Below are positions 1-6,285 of a DNA stretch of 6,397 nt, in pieces. The position numbers and the translations under genes were made by a program. How positions within the stretch are numbered: position 1 is the first letter of the stretch; the number at the start of each line of letters is the position of its first letter. The notes below the pieces were generated by a model. The model was not told the DNA's origin, ran no database searches, and was given only the letters and a program-made list of their open reading frames with translations. Origin of the DNA: an uncultured Gammaproteobacteria bacterium (GTDB taxonomy: Bacteria; Pseudomonadota; Gammaproteobacteria; Pseudomonadales; UBA5518); assembly GCA_903921135.1 (NCBI GenBank), contig CAIXOY010000060.1:1-6397 (forward strand). Reading direction: 5' to 3'.

Positions 1-2
1 AT

Positions 3-1805
3 ACGCTCCGGATGATCAAATTCCGCGTCCATGCCGGGAAGGATCAGGTTCCGGAGGCGGTCAGTGTGCTGCGGGAATTGATTGCGGTAAGGCCTGTCAA
101 CCTCGACTACCGCAAAACACTCGCGCTCTATCTTGCCCGTACCGGTGATATGGCGGCCGCCGAGACAGCCTTGCGCGATACGGTCGCAGCCAACCCCGGC
201 GCAGTTGATGCGAAGCTGTTGCTAGCAAGCTTCCTTGCGCAGCGTGACAAAGCCTCAGCCATTGAGGTGCTCAAAGGCTTCGTGCAGGAAGCTCCCGACG
301 CGCCCAAGCTCAAGTTCGCCCTCGCAGAAACCTACCTGCGTGAAGGGGCTCTCGACGAGGCGAGCAAGGTCTATCAGGACATTGCAGGGGGCTCTGGCGC
401 GAACGAGGACATCCTCGGTGCCAAGAACGAACTCGCACGGATTGCGCTGCGTGAAAACAACACGGTCGAGGCCAAGCGCATCGTTGGCGATATTCTCGGC
501 TCCGACGCCCAGAATTCAGATGCACTTCTGGCGCGTGCGGTGATCGCTCTCGGGGAGCGCAAGACAGACGATGCGATCGCGGATTTGCGCATCGTCGTGC
601 GCGACCAGCCACAGTCAGACCGCGCGCATCTGCTCCTTGCACGCGCGTATCTGCAGAACAGTACGGCAGAGCTGGCAGAGCAGAGTCTGCACGATGCTCT
701 CGAAGCGAACCCGCTAAACGGTGATGCAGCGCTTCTGTACGCACGCGGACGGTTGGCCAAGCAGGACTTCAAGGGTGCCCTGGAAGTTCTGGATCGTCTG
801 CTTGCCGGAGGCAAACAGAATAACGATGCAGAAAGCCTCCGCATCCAGATCCGTCTCATGCAGAAAGACTGGAAAGCGGCCACCGATCTTGCTTCCGGCG
901 TCGCCCGAGCCACCAAGAATCCGTCCTACGAGCGCTACATCCTCGCACTCACCTTGTTCGGTCAGGAACGGTACGCAGAGAGCATCGAGATGTTCCAGTC
1001 CGTGCTTGCCGAAAACCCGAAGATGGAAGGTGCCCTCGGTGGTATAGCCCGTGCCTGGCGTGCAGCGGGGCAGCCCGGAAAAGGCATCGAATTCCTGCAG
1101 GAGCGCGTCAAGGCCGACCCCGCAGGCCTCATGGCGCGCGGGCTGTTGGCCGAGGAGCAGTTCCGGTCCGGGGACATTGAAGGTGCCATCGCCACGCAAC
1201 GCGACACCATAGCGGTCAAACCTGACGCCCCCCAGGCGTATCTCAAGCTCTCGACACTCCTGCTCAACCAGCAGCGACTGGACGAGGCCGAGGCCGTTTT
1301 GCGTGACGGTATCGCCGCATGCGACTCGAAACTGGATCTCCAACTCCAGCGGGCGATGCTCCACGAGACGCGGGGCAAAAAGCAGGAAGCCATTGATGCA
1401 TACAGGGAGCTGCTGGCAGTCGTTCCCACACTGGACGTTGCCGCAAACAACCTGGCTGTACTCCTTGCGGGGGATGGCAAGGATGCGGCGAAACTCGATG
1501 AGGCGGCAGCGATCGCGGGGCGCTTCGAAAGCGCCAATCAGCCGTGGTTTGCCGATACGCTCGGCTGGATCTACTTCCAGCAGAAGAATTACTCCAAGGC
1601 CGCAGACCTTTTGTCCCGCGCGGCACGCAATGCGCCGGGAGAACCGCTTTTCCAGTATCACGCGGGCGCTGCGATGTATGAATTGAAGGACTTCACGGCT
1701 GCCCGGAAGTACCTGCAGGAAGCCGAGAGGCTCGTCGCTGCAGGCAAGACGTATCCCGAGCATACGGATGCCCTGGCCCTGCTCGCGCGGCTTCCCGCAG
1801 AGTGA
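3..1805 (+). CDS. TPR-repeat protein of a polysaccharide locus, 5' end missing (PrsT-like)
   Basis: This is a long tetratricopeptide-repeat protein, probably a periplasmic or membrane-attached scaffold for polysaccharide assembly or export. The frame is open to the left edge. The first in-frame ATG is at 12 and gives 597 residues, but no ribosome binding site can be judged there. In the first repeat, Pro28 falls at TPR position 32 and Ala16 at position 20, so Met1 would start inside helix A; the real start is therefore probably upstream. Repeat-ending prolines recur about every 34 residues (28, 62, 95; 200, 234; 336, 370, 404; 472), giving roughly 15 repeats that fill the protein. The C-terminal part (ANNLAVLLA near 478, DTLGWIYFQQ near 515) resembles PrsT-type TPR proteins of XrtA/PEP-CTERM EPS loci, which are usually about 900 residues. 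With its N-terminus missing, a signal peptide or lipobox cannot be checked. galU follows after 39 bases. TPR identity is secure; the role is inferred from context. Confidence 0.85.
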   Translation, partial: TLRMIKFRVHAGKDQVPEAVSVLRELIAVRPVNLDYRKTLALYLARTGDMAAAETALRDTVAANPGAVDAKLLLASFLAQRDKASAIEVLKGFVQEAPDAPKLKFALAETYLREGALDEASKVYQDIAGGSGANEDILGAKNELARIALRENNTVEAKRIVGDILGSDAQNSDALLARAVIALGERKTDDAIADLRIVVRDQPQSDRAHLLLARAYLQNSTAELAEQSLHDALEANPLNGDAALLYARGRLAKQDFKGALEVLDRLLAGGKQNNDAESLRIQIRLMQKDWKAATDLASGVARATKNPSYERYILALTLFGQERYAESIEMFQSVLAENPKMEGALGGIARAWRAAGQPGKGIEFLQERVKADPAGLMARGLLAEEQFRSGDIEGAIATQRDTIAVKPDAPQAYLKLSTLLLNQQRLDEAEAVLRDGIAACDSKLDLQLQRAMLHETRGKKQEAIDAYRELLAVVPTLDVAANNLAVLLAGDGKDAAKLDEAAAIAGRFESANQPWFADTLGWIYFQQKNYSKAADLLSRAARNAPGEPLFQYHAGAAMYELKDFTAARKYLQEAERLVAAGKTYPEHTDALALLARLPAE

Positions 1806-1844
1806 TATGTGACTGACCTTGTATCTGGAACAGAGGGTTGAGCC

Positions 1845-2684
1845 GTGATCAAGAAGTGCCTGTTTCCCGTGGCCGGATATGGAACCCGGTTTTTGCCTGC
1901 CACCAAGGCAATGCCCAAGGAAATGCTACCGATCGTGAACAAACCCCTGGTGCAGTACGGCGTCGAGGAGGCGCTTGATGCAGGGCTGTTCGAGATCGCG
2001 TTCGTGACCGGCCGCGGAAAGCGCACCATTAACGACCACTTCGATACCAGTTACGAGTTGGAGCATCAGATTGCCGGCTCCGACAAGGAGCAGTACCTGC
2101 ACGGCATACGCAGCGTGATCGAGCGTGCAGTTTTCTCCACTACCCGCCAGCGCGAGATGAAGGGTCTCGGACACGCCATCCTGACCGGACAGACACTCAT
2201 TGGTGACGAACCCTTTGGCGTGATTCTGGCGGACGACCTCTGTTTCAATCCGGGCGGTGATTCCGTGATGGCGCAGATGGTCAAGATATTCCGTCAGGTG
2301 CGCTGCAGCATCGTTGCTGTCCAGGAGGTGCCCGCGGACCAGATACACAAATTCGGTGTGATTGCGGGAGAGCAGGTCAGGGATGATCTGTACCGGGTGA
2401 CAAACATGGTCGAGAAACCGGCCGCCAACGAGGCGCCCAGCAATCTGGCCATCATCGGGCGCTATATCCTCACGCAGGATATTTTTGATTACATCCGCGA
2501 GACGCCGCCCGGCAAGAACGGCGAGATCCAGATCACGGACGCGCTCCTGCGGCAGGCGACGGCCGGCTGCGTCATGGCGTACAAGTTCAAGGGTTTCAGA
2601 TTCGATTGCGGCAGCATCGACGGTTTCGTCGAGGCGACCAACTACTGTTACGAACATTTCTACAAACGGCAGGCCAAGCAGTAG
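1845..2684 (+). CDS. galU: UTP-glucose-1-phosphate uridylyltransferase
   Basis: This cytoplasmic enzyme makes UDP-glucose and pyrophosphate from UTP and glucose-1-phosphate. UDP-glucose is the donor for the phosphotransferase encoded next and the precursor of UDP-glucuronate and UDP-galactose. The 279-residue length is normal for bacterial GalU. The N-terminal nucleotide-binding signature GYGTRFLPATKAMPKEMLP spans residues 11-29, with Arg15 and Lys25. Other conserved elements are LADD (128-131, metal-binding Asp), MVEKP (188-192, sugar-phosphate contact including Lys191), IGRY (204-207), GEIQITDA (226-233) and RFDCGS (252-257). No key motif is missing. The start is GTG, with a modest AGAGGG ribosome binding site at 1832-1837, 7 bases upstream. 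It lies 39 bases after the TPR gene and 52 before the phosphotransferase, so it is probably co-transcribed with both. The sequence looks gammaproteobacterial. The family call is very secure; whether this is the cell's only GalU cannot be seen. Confidence 0.97.
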   Translation: MIKKCLFPVAGYGTRFLPATKAMPKEMLPIVNKPLVQYGVEEALDAGLFEIAFVTGRGKRTINDHFDTSYELEHQIAGSDKEQYLHGIRSVIERAVFSTTRQREMKGLGHAILTGQTLIGDEPFGVILADDLCFNPGGDSVMAQMVKIFRQVRCSIVAVQEVPADQIHKFGVIAGEQVRDDLYRVTNMVEKPAANEAPSNLAIIGRYILTQDIFDYIRETPPGKNGEIQITDALLRQATAGCVMAYKFKGFRFDCGSIDGFVEATNYCYEHFYKRQAKQ

Positions 2685-2708
2685 CAGAGTCTCCCTCCGA
2701 AGGAACTG

Positions 2709-2744
2709 ATGACCCAGTACCCGAAATCCGGCTGCAATGTCTGA
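2709..2744 (+). CDS. Possible 11-codon leader ORF overlapping the phosphotransferase start
   Basis: A short ORF (MTQYPKSGCNV, then TGA at 2742-2744) starts at an ATG preceded by a purine-rich AAGGAA at 2700-2705, only 3-4 bases away. It overlaps the first codons of the phosphotransferase gene, whose own ATG at 2737 has no visible Shine-Dalgarno sequence. This is the arrangement expected for translational coupling: ribosomes ending at 2744 could re-initiate a few bases back at 2737. The peptide resembles nothing I recognise, and its sequence probably does not matter. It could also be chance, because an ORF this short is common in random DNA and the ribosome-binding-site spacing is tighter than ideal. 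Confidence 0.3.
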   Translation: MTQYPKSGCNV

Positions 2745-4155
2745 TCAATCCATCAGGGCGCCGTCCCGTCGGCTTCTCCAGAACCACGACACGCTCGTGG
2801 TGTGGGCGCAGCGATTGCTGAATATTGCAGCGGTCGTCGTGCCCCTGATGTATCTGGCGCAGTGGCGTGACGGCGAAATCAAGGACAACTACCGCTACAT
2901 GGCCGTCGTGGCCGTGTTGCTGATGCTGGTGATCTACCAGCAGTCTGGTGTGTACCGGCGTTTCTCCGGCCCGATCGAGGGCGTCCAGCAACTCGCGCGT
3001 GCGTGGGGTGTATTGGTGATGGCCCTCGGGGTGGTGGCCTTTTTCACCAAGACCTCCGAGGAGTTTTCGCGCACGGTACTCCTGCTCTGGGTGCTCTTTG
3101 CTTTCATCGCGCAGGCTGTTTTCTACCTCCTGATTCTCGCGATTTTCAACCGGATCCAGGGACGCGCAGAACGTATACCCAGCCTTGTGCTCGGCACGGG
3201 TCCGCTCGCCCGGCACCTGGCAAGAAGCATCAACCGGAACCCCTGGTTGCCCGACAGGGTATGTGGCGTGCTTTCCGAGTATGCAGGCGACAACTCACAC
3301 TGGGATGTGTCGGATGTTCCGGTGCTGGGAACCACGGCAACGGTCGTTGATATCGTGCGCGATCAGGGCATTCGCCGGGTGTATGTCGCGCTTCCCTTGC
3401 GCCTCACTCACCACGTCGACCAGATCCAGTCCCTGCTGTTCGACTGCAATGTCGACATCATCTGGGCTCCGGACATTTTCAGTCTCAATCTCCTGAACCA
3501 CAGCGTGCGAGAAGTGGCGGGCATACCGCTCATCACTCTCTCCGAAACGCCGCTGATCAGCGGTGGCCGTGCGTTTCTGAAGGTGGTGATGGACCGCATC
3601 ATTGCCGGCTTGGCGTTGATTGCGCTGAGCCCGGTGATGATGGCTACGGCCATTGCCATCAAACTTGATTCCCGTGGGCCCGTTTTCTTCCGCCAGCCGC
3701 GTCATGGGTGGGACGGACGCGAGTTCCAGGTGCTGAAATTCCGCAGCATGGTCGTGCATCAGGAGCATGCGGGAGCCGTGACTCAGGCCCAGCGCCATGA
3801 CCCCCGAATCACGCGCGTTGGCCGGTTTATCCGCCGTACCAGCATCGACGAGCTTCCCCAGTTGTTCAATGTTCTCGAGGGGTCGATGTCCCTTGTTGGG
3901 CCGCGCCCGCACGCCATAGCCCACAACCAGTTCTACTCGGACAAGGTCAACGCCTATCTCGCCCGCCACCGGATCAAGCCGGGAATGACGGGTCTGGCGC
4001 AGATACGTGGCCATCGCGGAGAGACAGACTCCGTCGAGAAGATGCAGAAGCGGGTGGAGTGCGACCTCGAGTACATCAATCGCTGGTCTCCCTGGCTTGA
4101 CCTGAAGATCCTGTTCCTCACCCCTTTCGCGTTGTTTTCCCGCAACGCCTACTGA
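2737..4155 (+). CDS. Undecaprenyl-phosphate glucose phosphotransferase (WcaJ-type polyprenyl phosphoglycosyltransferase)
   Basis: This inner-membrane enzyme would transfer a hexose-1-phosphate, most likely glucose from UDP-glucose, to undecaprenyl phosphate and release UMP, which is the first step of repeat-unit assembly. The 472-residue length fits the large polytopic class. Four hydrophobic segments (about 24-42, 53-67, 86-104, 113-136) precede a Rossmann-like CoA-binding-type region (GTGPLARHLA, 153-162, to about 265). A membrane-embedded helix (about 283-308, with Ser298-Pro299) leads into the catalytic bacterial sugar transferase domain. That domain shows KVVMDR (282-287), KFRSM (334-338), the catalytic pair Asp371-Glu372 in SIDELPQLFNVL, SLVGPRP (385-391), KPGMTGLAQ (414-422) and RGETDSVEKM (427-436). 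The last element is typical of the WcaJ/GumD glucose type. An in-frame stop at 2710-2712 and no other start codon before 2737 fix the ATG, although it lacks a ribosome binding site. Adjacent galU supports glucose, but sugar specificity is inferred. Confidence 0.94.
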   Translation: MSDQSIRAPSRRLLQNHDTLVVWAQRLLNIAAVVVPLMYLAQWRDGEIKDNYRYMAVVAVLLMLVIYQQSGVYRRFSGPIEGVQQLARAWGVLVMALGVVAFFTKTSEEFSRTVLLLWVLFAFIAQAVFYLLILAIFNRIQGRAERIPSLVLGTGPLARHLARSINRNPWLPDRVCGVLSEYAGDNSHWDVSDVPVLGTTATVVDIVRDQGIRRVYVALPLRLTHHVDQIQSLLFDCNVDIIWAPDIFSLNLLNHSVREVAGIPLITLSETPLISGGRAFLKVVMDRIIAGLALIALSPVMMATAIAIKLDSRGPVFFRQPRHGWDGREFQVLKFRSMVVHQEHAGAVTQAQRHDPRITRVGRFIRRTSIDELPQLFNVLEGSMSLVGPRPHAIAHNQFYSDKVNAYLARHRIKPGMTGLAQIRGHRGETDSVEKMQKRVECDLEYINRWSPWLDLKILFLTPFALFSRNAY

Positions 4156-4172
4156 AGACCCGGAGGATAACC

Positions 4173-4796
4173 ATGTACAAACGCATCGCCCTGATTGCCA
4201 TTGCCAGTGTTTGCCTTTGGGGTTGCGCATCCGGAGGCGGTGGAAGCGTTCCCCCCGCAGTTGTAGGCACCTCTCCCGAGGCCCCTGTTGCCCAGTATCA
4301 GATCGGACCCGGTGACCAGTTGCAGATCAGCGTTTGGCAGCACCCGGACCTGTCCCCGTCGGTGACGGTGCTGCCGGATGGCGAGATAAGCCTCCCCCTG
4401 GTAGGCGAAGTCAAAGCGTCGGGCATGACCGAGAAGGATCTGTCCGCTGTCATACGGGACAAGATGGCGGAGTACGTCCGGAGCCCCGAGGTAACGGTCA
4501 CGGTGCTCAATGCCGAAAGCGCCAATTTCCAGCAGCGCATCCGCGTGACGGGCGCGGTTCTGCGCCCGGCCTCGGTGCCCTTCAAGAAGGGCATGACGGT
4601 GCTTGACGTCGTTCTGGAGGCCGGCGGCCCCAACGAATTCGCGTCCTCGAACTCCTGTGTGCTGTACCGCACGGCCGGTGGTACCGCTCAACAGTTGCCG
4701 GTCCGTCTGGATGACATCCTCAAGAAAGGCAAGATGGAAACCAACTACGAACTCCAGCCGGCGGATGTGATCACCATCCCTGAGCGTCTCTTCTAG
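4173..4796 (+). CDS. Short Wza-like polysaccharide export lipoprotein (OPX family)
   Basis: This is an outer-membrane polysaccharide export protein, expected to form a periplasmic ring through which polymer leaves the cell. The N-terminus is a lipoprotein signal: MYKR, a hydrophobic stretch, then Leu15-Trp16-Gly17-Cys18 as the lipobox (Trp at -2 is unusual), followed by a Gly/Ser/Pro-rich linker. The polysaccharide export domain covers about residues 42-111 (YQIGPGDQLQISVW, VLPDGEISLPLVGEV, then SPEVTVTV). A single SLBB-type domain covers about 123-199 (VTGAVLRPASVPFKKGMTVLDVV), ending PADVITIPE. At 207 residues it is far shorter than E. coli Wza (about 380) and has no C-terminal amphipathic helix to form the outer-membrane pore. 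This matches the short type found in XrtA-linked EPS loci. A strong GGAGG at 4162-4166, 6 bases before the ATG, supports the start. It follows the phosphotransferase by 17 bases. Confidence 0.93.
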   Translation: MYKRIALIAIASVCLWGCASGGGGSVPPAVVGTSPEAPVAQYQIGPGDQLQISVWQHPDLSPSVTVLPDGEISLPLVGEVKASGMTEKDLSAVIRDKMAEYVRSPEVTVTVLNAESANFQQRIRVTGAVLRPASVPFKKGMTVLDVVLEAGGPNEFASSNSCVLYRTAGGTAQQLPVRLDDILKKGKMETNYELQPADVITIPERLF

Positions 4797-4818
4797 CGCG
4801 CCTTCCACGGAACGGCAG

Positions 4819-6195
4819 GTGTTCGCGCTGAACACCATCAAGAGCGTGCTGCACCGTCGCCGGTTCCATGCGGCGACGGAGTTTTGCGTTCCTTTTCTGC
4901 TGCTGCTCCTGATTGCCACGCTGTTGCCACGCACGTGGACCAGCGAGGCACTCATCGGGATCAATCCTGAGCGCACAAGCGATCCGGGTTTGCAGCACAG
5001 AATCGAGTCCAGATTCGATACCAGGCTTGACCTAGCAGCCAGTGGTGATCTGAGGACCTCGGTCAGCGGGCCGCAGATTCGTGTCCTGCTGTCCGCCCCC
5101 ACACCGGACCGGGCCGTTGAGCAACTCAGCCTGATTATCGCCACCGCCGTGAGAGAGGAGGTGGACCTGCAGCGCGAACGCGTGTTGCTGGATGTTGCTG
5201 CAGCAGAGGAGCGTGCCCGTGCAGCCGCGGGCGAGTTGGAGGCGGCTGCTGCACGACTCGAGGCGATGCGACTCGCGACGGGTATGGGTGGAGAGCAGGC
5301 GCTCGACGCCCGAATTGCCGAACTCGAGGCCGAATCCGAGACTGGCATCAGTGCCTTGAGCGCATCGCGCTCGCGTAGCACCGATCTGATGCAACAGAGG
5401 CGGTCGATCGATGAGCGCATCGAAGCGCTGCAGCAGTCCATAAACGCCCCGCGATCCCTGGAGGCCGGGATTGATCACCTGAGGGCCGAGTTGCTTGCTG
5501 CGACCAGGATGCCCGGCAATAACGTCGCCGTCGTCGAGGAACTCGAGCGGAAGATAAGCCGCCTTACCGTGGAGCTGGCCGGGTTGCGTGATGCACAGGC
5601 TGCTGCCGAGGATCAGGTCGGGAGGGTGCTGCGCCCTGCATTGGCAGATATCGGTGCACAACAGGAGGCACTGTCTTCGGAGATAGCCTCCGCCGAGGCG
5701 CGCTCTGAGAGCACTGCGCGCAGGCTCACTGCCGCGCGTGAGGAAAAGGCTGCGCTTCGAGACGGAAACCGTCCCCTGCTTGCCATCGAGCAGGCGCATG
5801 CTGATGCGGTTTCCCGTGTTGCAGCGTCGCAGCGTGAACTGCAGTCGCTGCGCGATCAGAGTGTTCTTGCTACGAGCTCTGAGGTGTTGCCGTTCAGTGT
5901 TCTCGAGAAACCAGCTACTCCCGCCCGAGCAGACGGTCTGCCCGCATGGGCGCTGGCTGTGATGGCCATCGTGATTGCAGCGATTTACCCGCTCTCGATG
6001 ACCGCTTTAGCGGTGCGCTTGTCCACATCTGCGCCAATCGGGAGCGCGTCCGCCAGCGTGATCGAATCCGGCGCTGATGCGGGCGCCGCTGAATCACGGG
6101 AAACATCAGGCGTACGTTGGCGTGCAGTTCTGGCGGCCATCCTGTCGGCAGTATCCCTGACCGCCTGCGCGTTTTTCATACTTGTTTTCGGCTGA
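4819..6195 (+). CDS. Wzz/GNVR-type polysaccharide co-polymerase (chain-length determinant) with an extra C-terminal membrane segment
   Basis: This inner-membrane protein with a large periplasmic coiled-coil domain probably sets chain length or links polymerisation to export. A basic start (HRRR, 12-15) precedes the first membrane helix (about 23-38) and a short Wzz-like region (SEALIGINPERT, 42-53). Long Ala/Glu/Arg-rich coiled coils fill about 110-350. The proline-rich element typical of Wzz proteins (LEKPATPAR, 362-370) leads into a second membrane helix (about 375-398). A 36-residue polar, Ser/Ala-rich loop and a third helix (about 435-457) then end the protein. Classical Wzz proteins stop soon after the second helix. 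No Walker A or tyrosine-rich tail is present, so this is not a fused tyrosine kinase. The start is GTG at 4819, with weak ACGGA at 4807-4811. Upstream, only a CTG lies between it and an in-frame stop at 4768-4770; GTG at 4846 is a shorter alternative. Sequence conservation looks low, but domain layout and position after the export gene make the role likely. Confidence 0.85.
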   Translation: MFALNTIKSVLHRRRFHAATEFCVPFLLLLLIATLLPRTWTSEALIGINPERTSDPGLQHRIESRFDTRLDLAASGDLRTSVSGPQIRVLLSAPTPDRAVEQLSLIIATAVREEVDLQRERVLLDVAAAEERARAAAGELEAAAARLEAMRLATGMGGEQALDARIAELEAESETGISALSASRSRSTDLMQQRRSIDERIEALQQSINAPRSLEAGIDHLRAELLAATRMPGNNVAVVEELERKISRLTVELAGLRDAQAAAEDQVGRVLRPALADIGAQQEALSSEIASAEARSESTARRLTAAREEKAALRDGNRPLLAIEQAHADAVSRVAASQRELQSLRDQSVLATSSEVLPFSVLEKPATPARADGLPAWALAVMAIVIAAIYPLSMTALAVRLSTSAPIGSASASVIESGADAGAAESRETSGVRWRAVLAAILSAVSLTACAFFILVFG

Positions 6196-6206
6196 ACCGT
6201 TCCGGC

Positions 6207-6222
6207 GCTGGTGAAGGCCAGC
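6207..6222 (+). other. Small inverted repeat after the Wzz-like gene
   Basis: GCTGG (6207-6211) and CCAGC (6218-6222) can pair around a 6-base loop, 12 bases after the stop codon. No T-run follows, so it is not a convincing intrinsic terminator. It could be a weak transcript-processing or attenuating hairpin, or chance. Confidence 0.2.
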
Positions 6223-6233
6223 CGCTGCGCTGA

Positions 6234-6242
6234 TGCTATCCT
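6234..6242 (+). promoter_or_regulatory. Possible extended -10 promoter element before the last gene
   Basis: TGCTATCCT at 6234-6242 resembles an extended -10 element (TGn followed by a TATAAT-like hexamer, here TATCCT). It lies in the only gap longer than 52 bases in the window, about 44 bases before the GTG of the next gene. No good -35 hexamer is placed 16-18 bases upstream, so the call is weak. Confidence 0.22.
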
Positions 6243-6275
6243 TGCGACATACCCCATGCATTGAGACCTCGCCGC

Positions 6276-6281
6276 AGGAGG
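6276..6281 (+). promoter_or_regulatory. Ribosome binding site of the right-edge gene
   Basis: AGGAGG at 6276-6281 is a near-perfect Shine-Dalgarno sequence 4 bases before the GTG at 6286. It decides the start: the in-frame ATG at 6256 is followed almost at once by a stop at 6262-6264 and cannot be used. Confidence 0.75.
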
Positions 6282-6285
6282 CACC

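Noticed and set aside
714..1763. 349-codon open frame on the minus strand
   Set aside because: It lies wholly inside the TPR gene, whose regular 34-residue repeats prove the + strand frame. The minus-strand product shows no domain or repeat logic.
1926..2657. 243-codon open frame on the minus strand
   Set aside because: It is a mirror of galU, whose conserved motifs run along the whole + strand frame.
3295..4230. 311-codon open frame on the minus strand
   Set aside because: It is antisense to the catalytic domain of the phosphotransferase, where the + strand motifs are unmistakable. The opposite product is featureless.
4149..5441. 430-codon open frame on the minus strand
   Set aside because: It spans parts of two well-supported + strand genes and the gap between them. 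Its product is Ser/Arg/Ala-rich low-complexity sequence without a recognisable domain, as expected for the complement of GC-rich coding DNA.
5161..5850. GC-rich, Ala/Glu-rich stretch as a DNA-level tandem repeat
   Set aside because: The similarity is compositional (coiled-coil codons such as GCN, GAG and CTG). There is no fixed repeat unit at the DNA level.
6207..6222. Rho-independent terminator after the Wzz-like gene
   Set aside because: The stem has only 5 base pairs and no T-run follows it.
6256..6264. In-frame ATG upstream of the right-edge gene as an alternative start
   Set aside because: It reads ATG-CAT-TGA, so translation would stop at once. GTG at 6286 has a strong ribosome binding site and begins a proper signal peptide.
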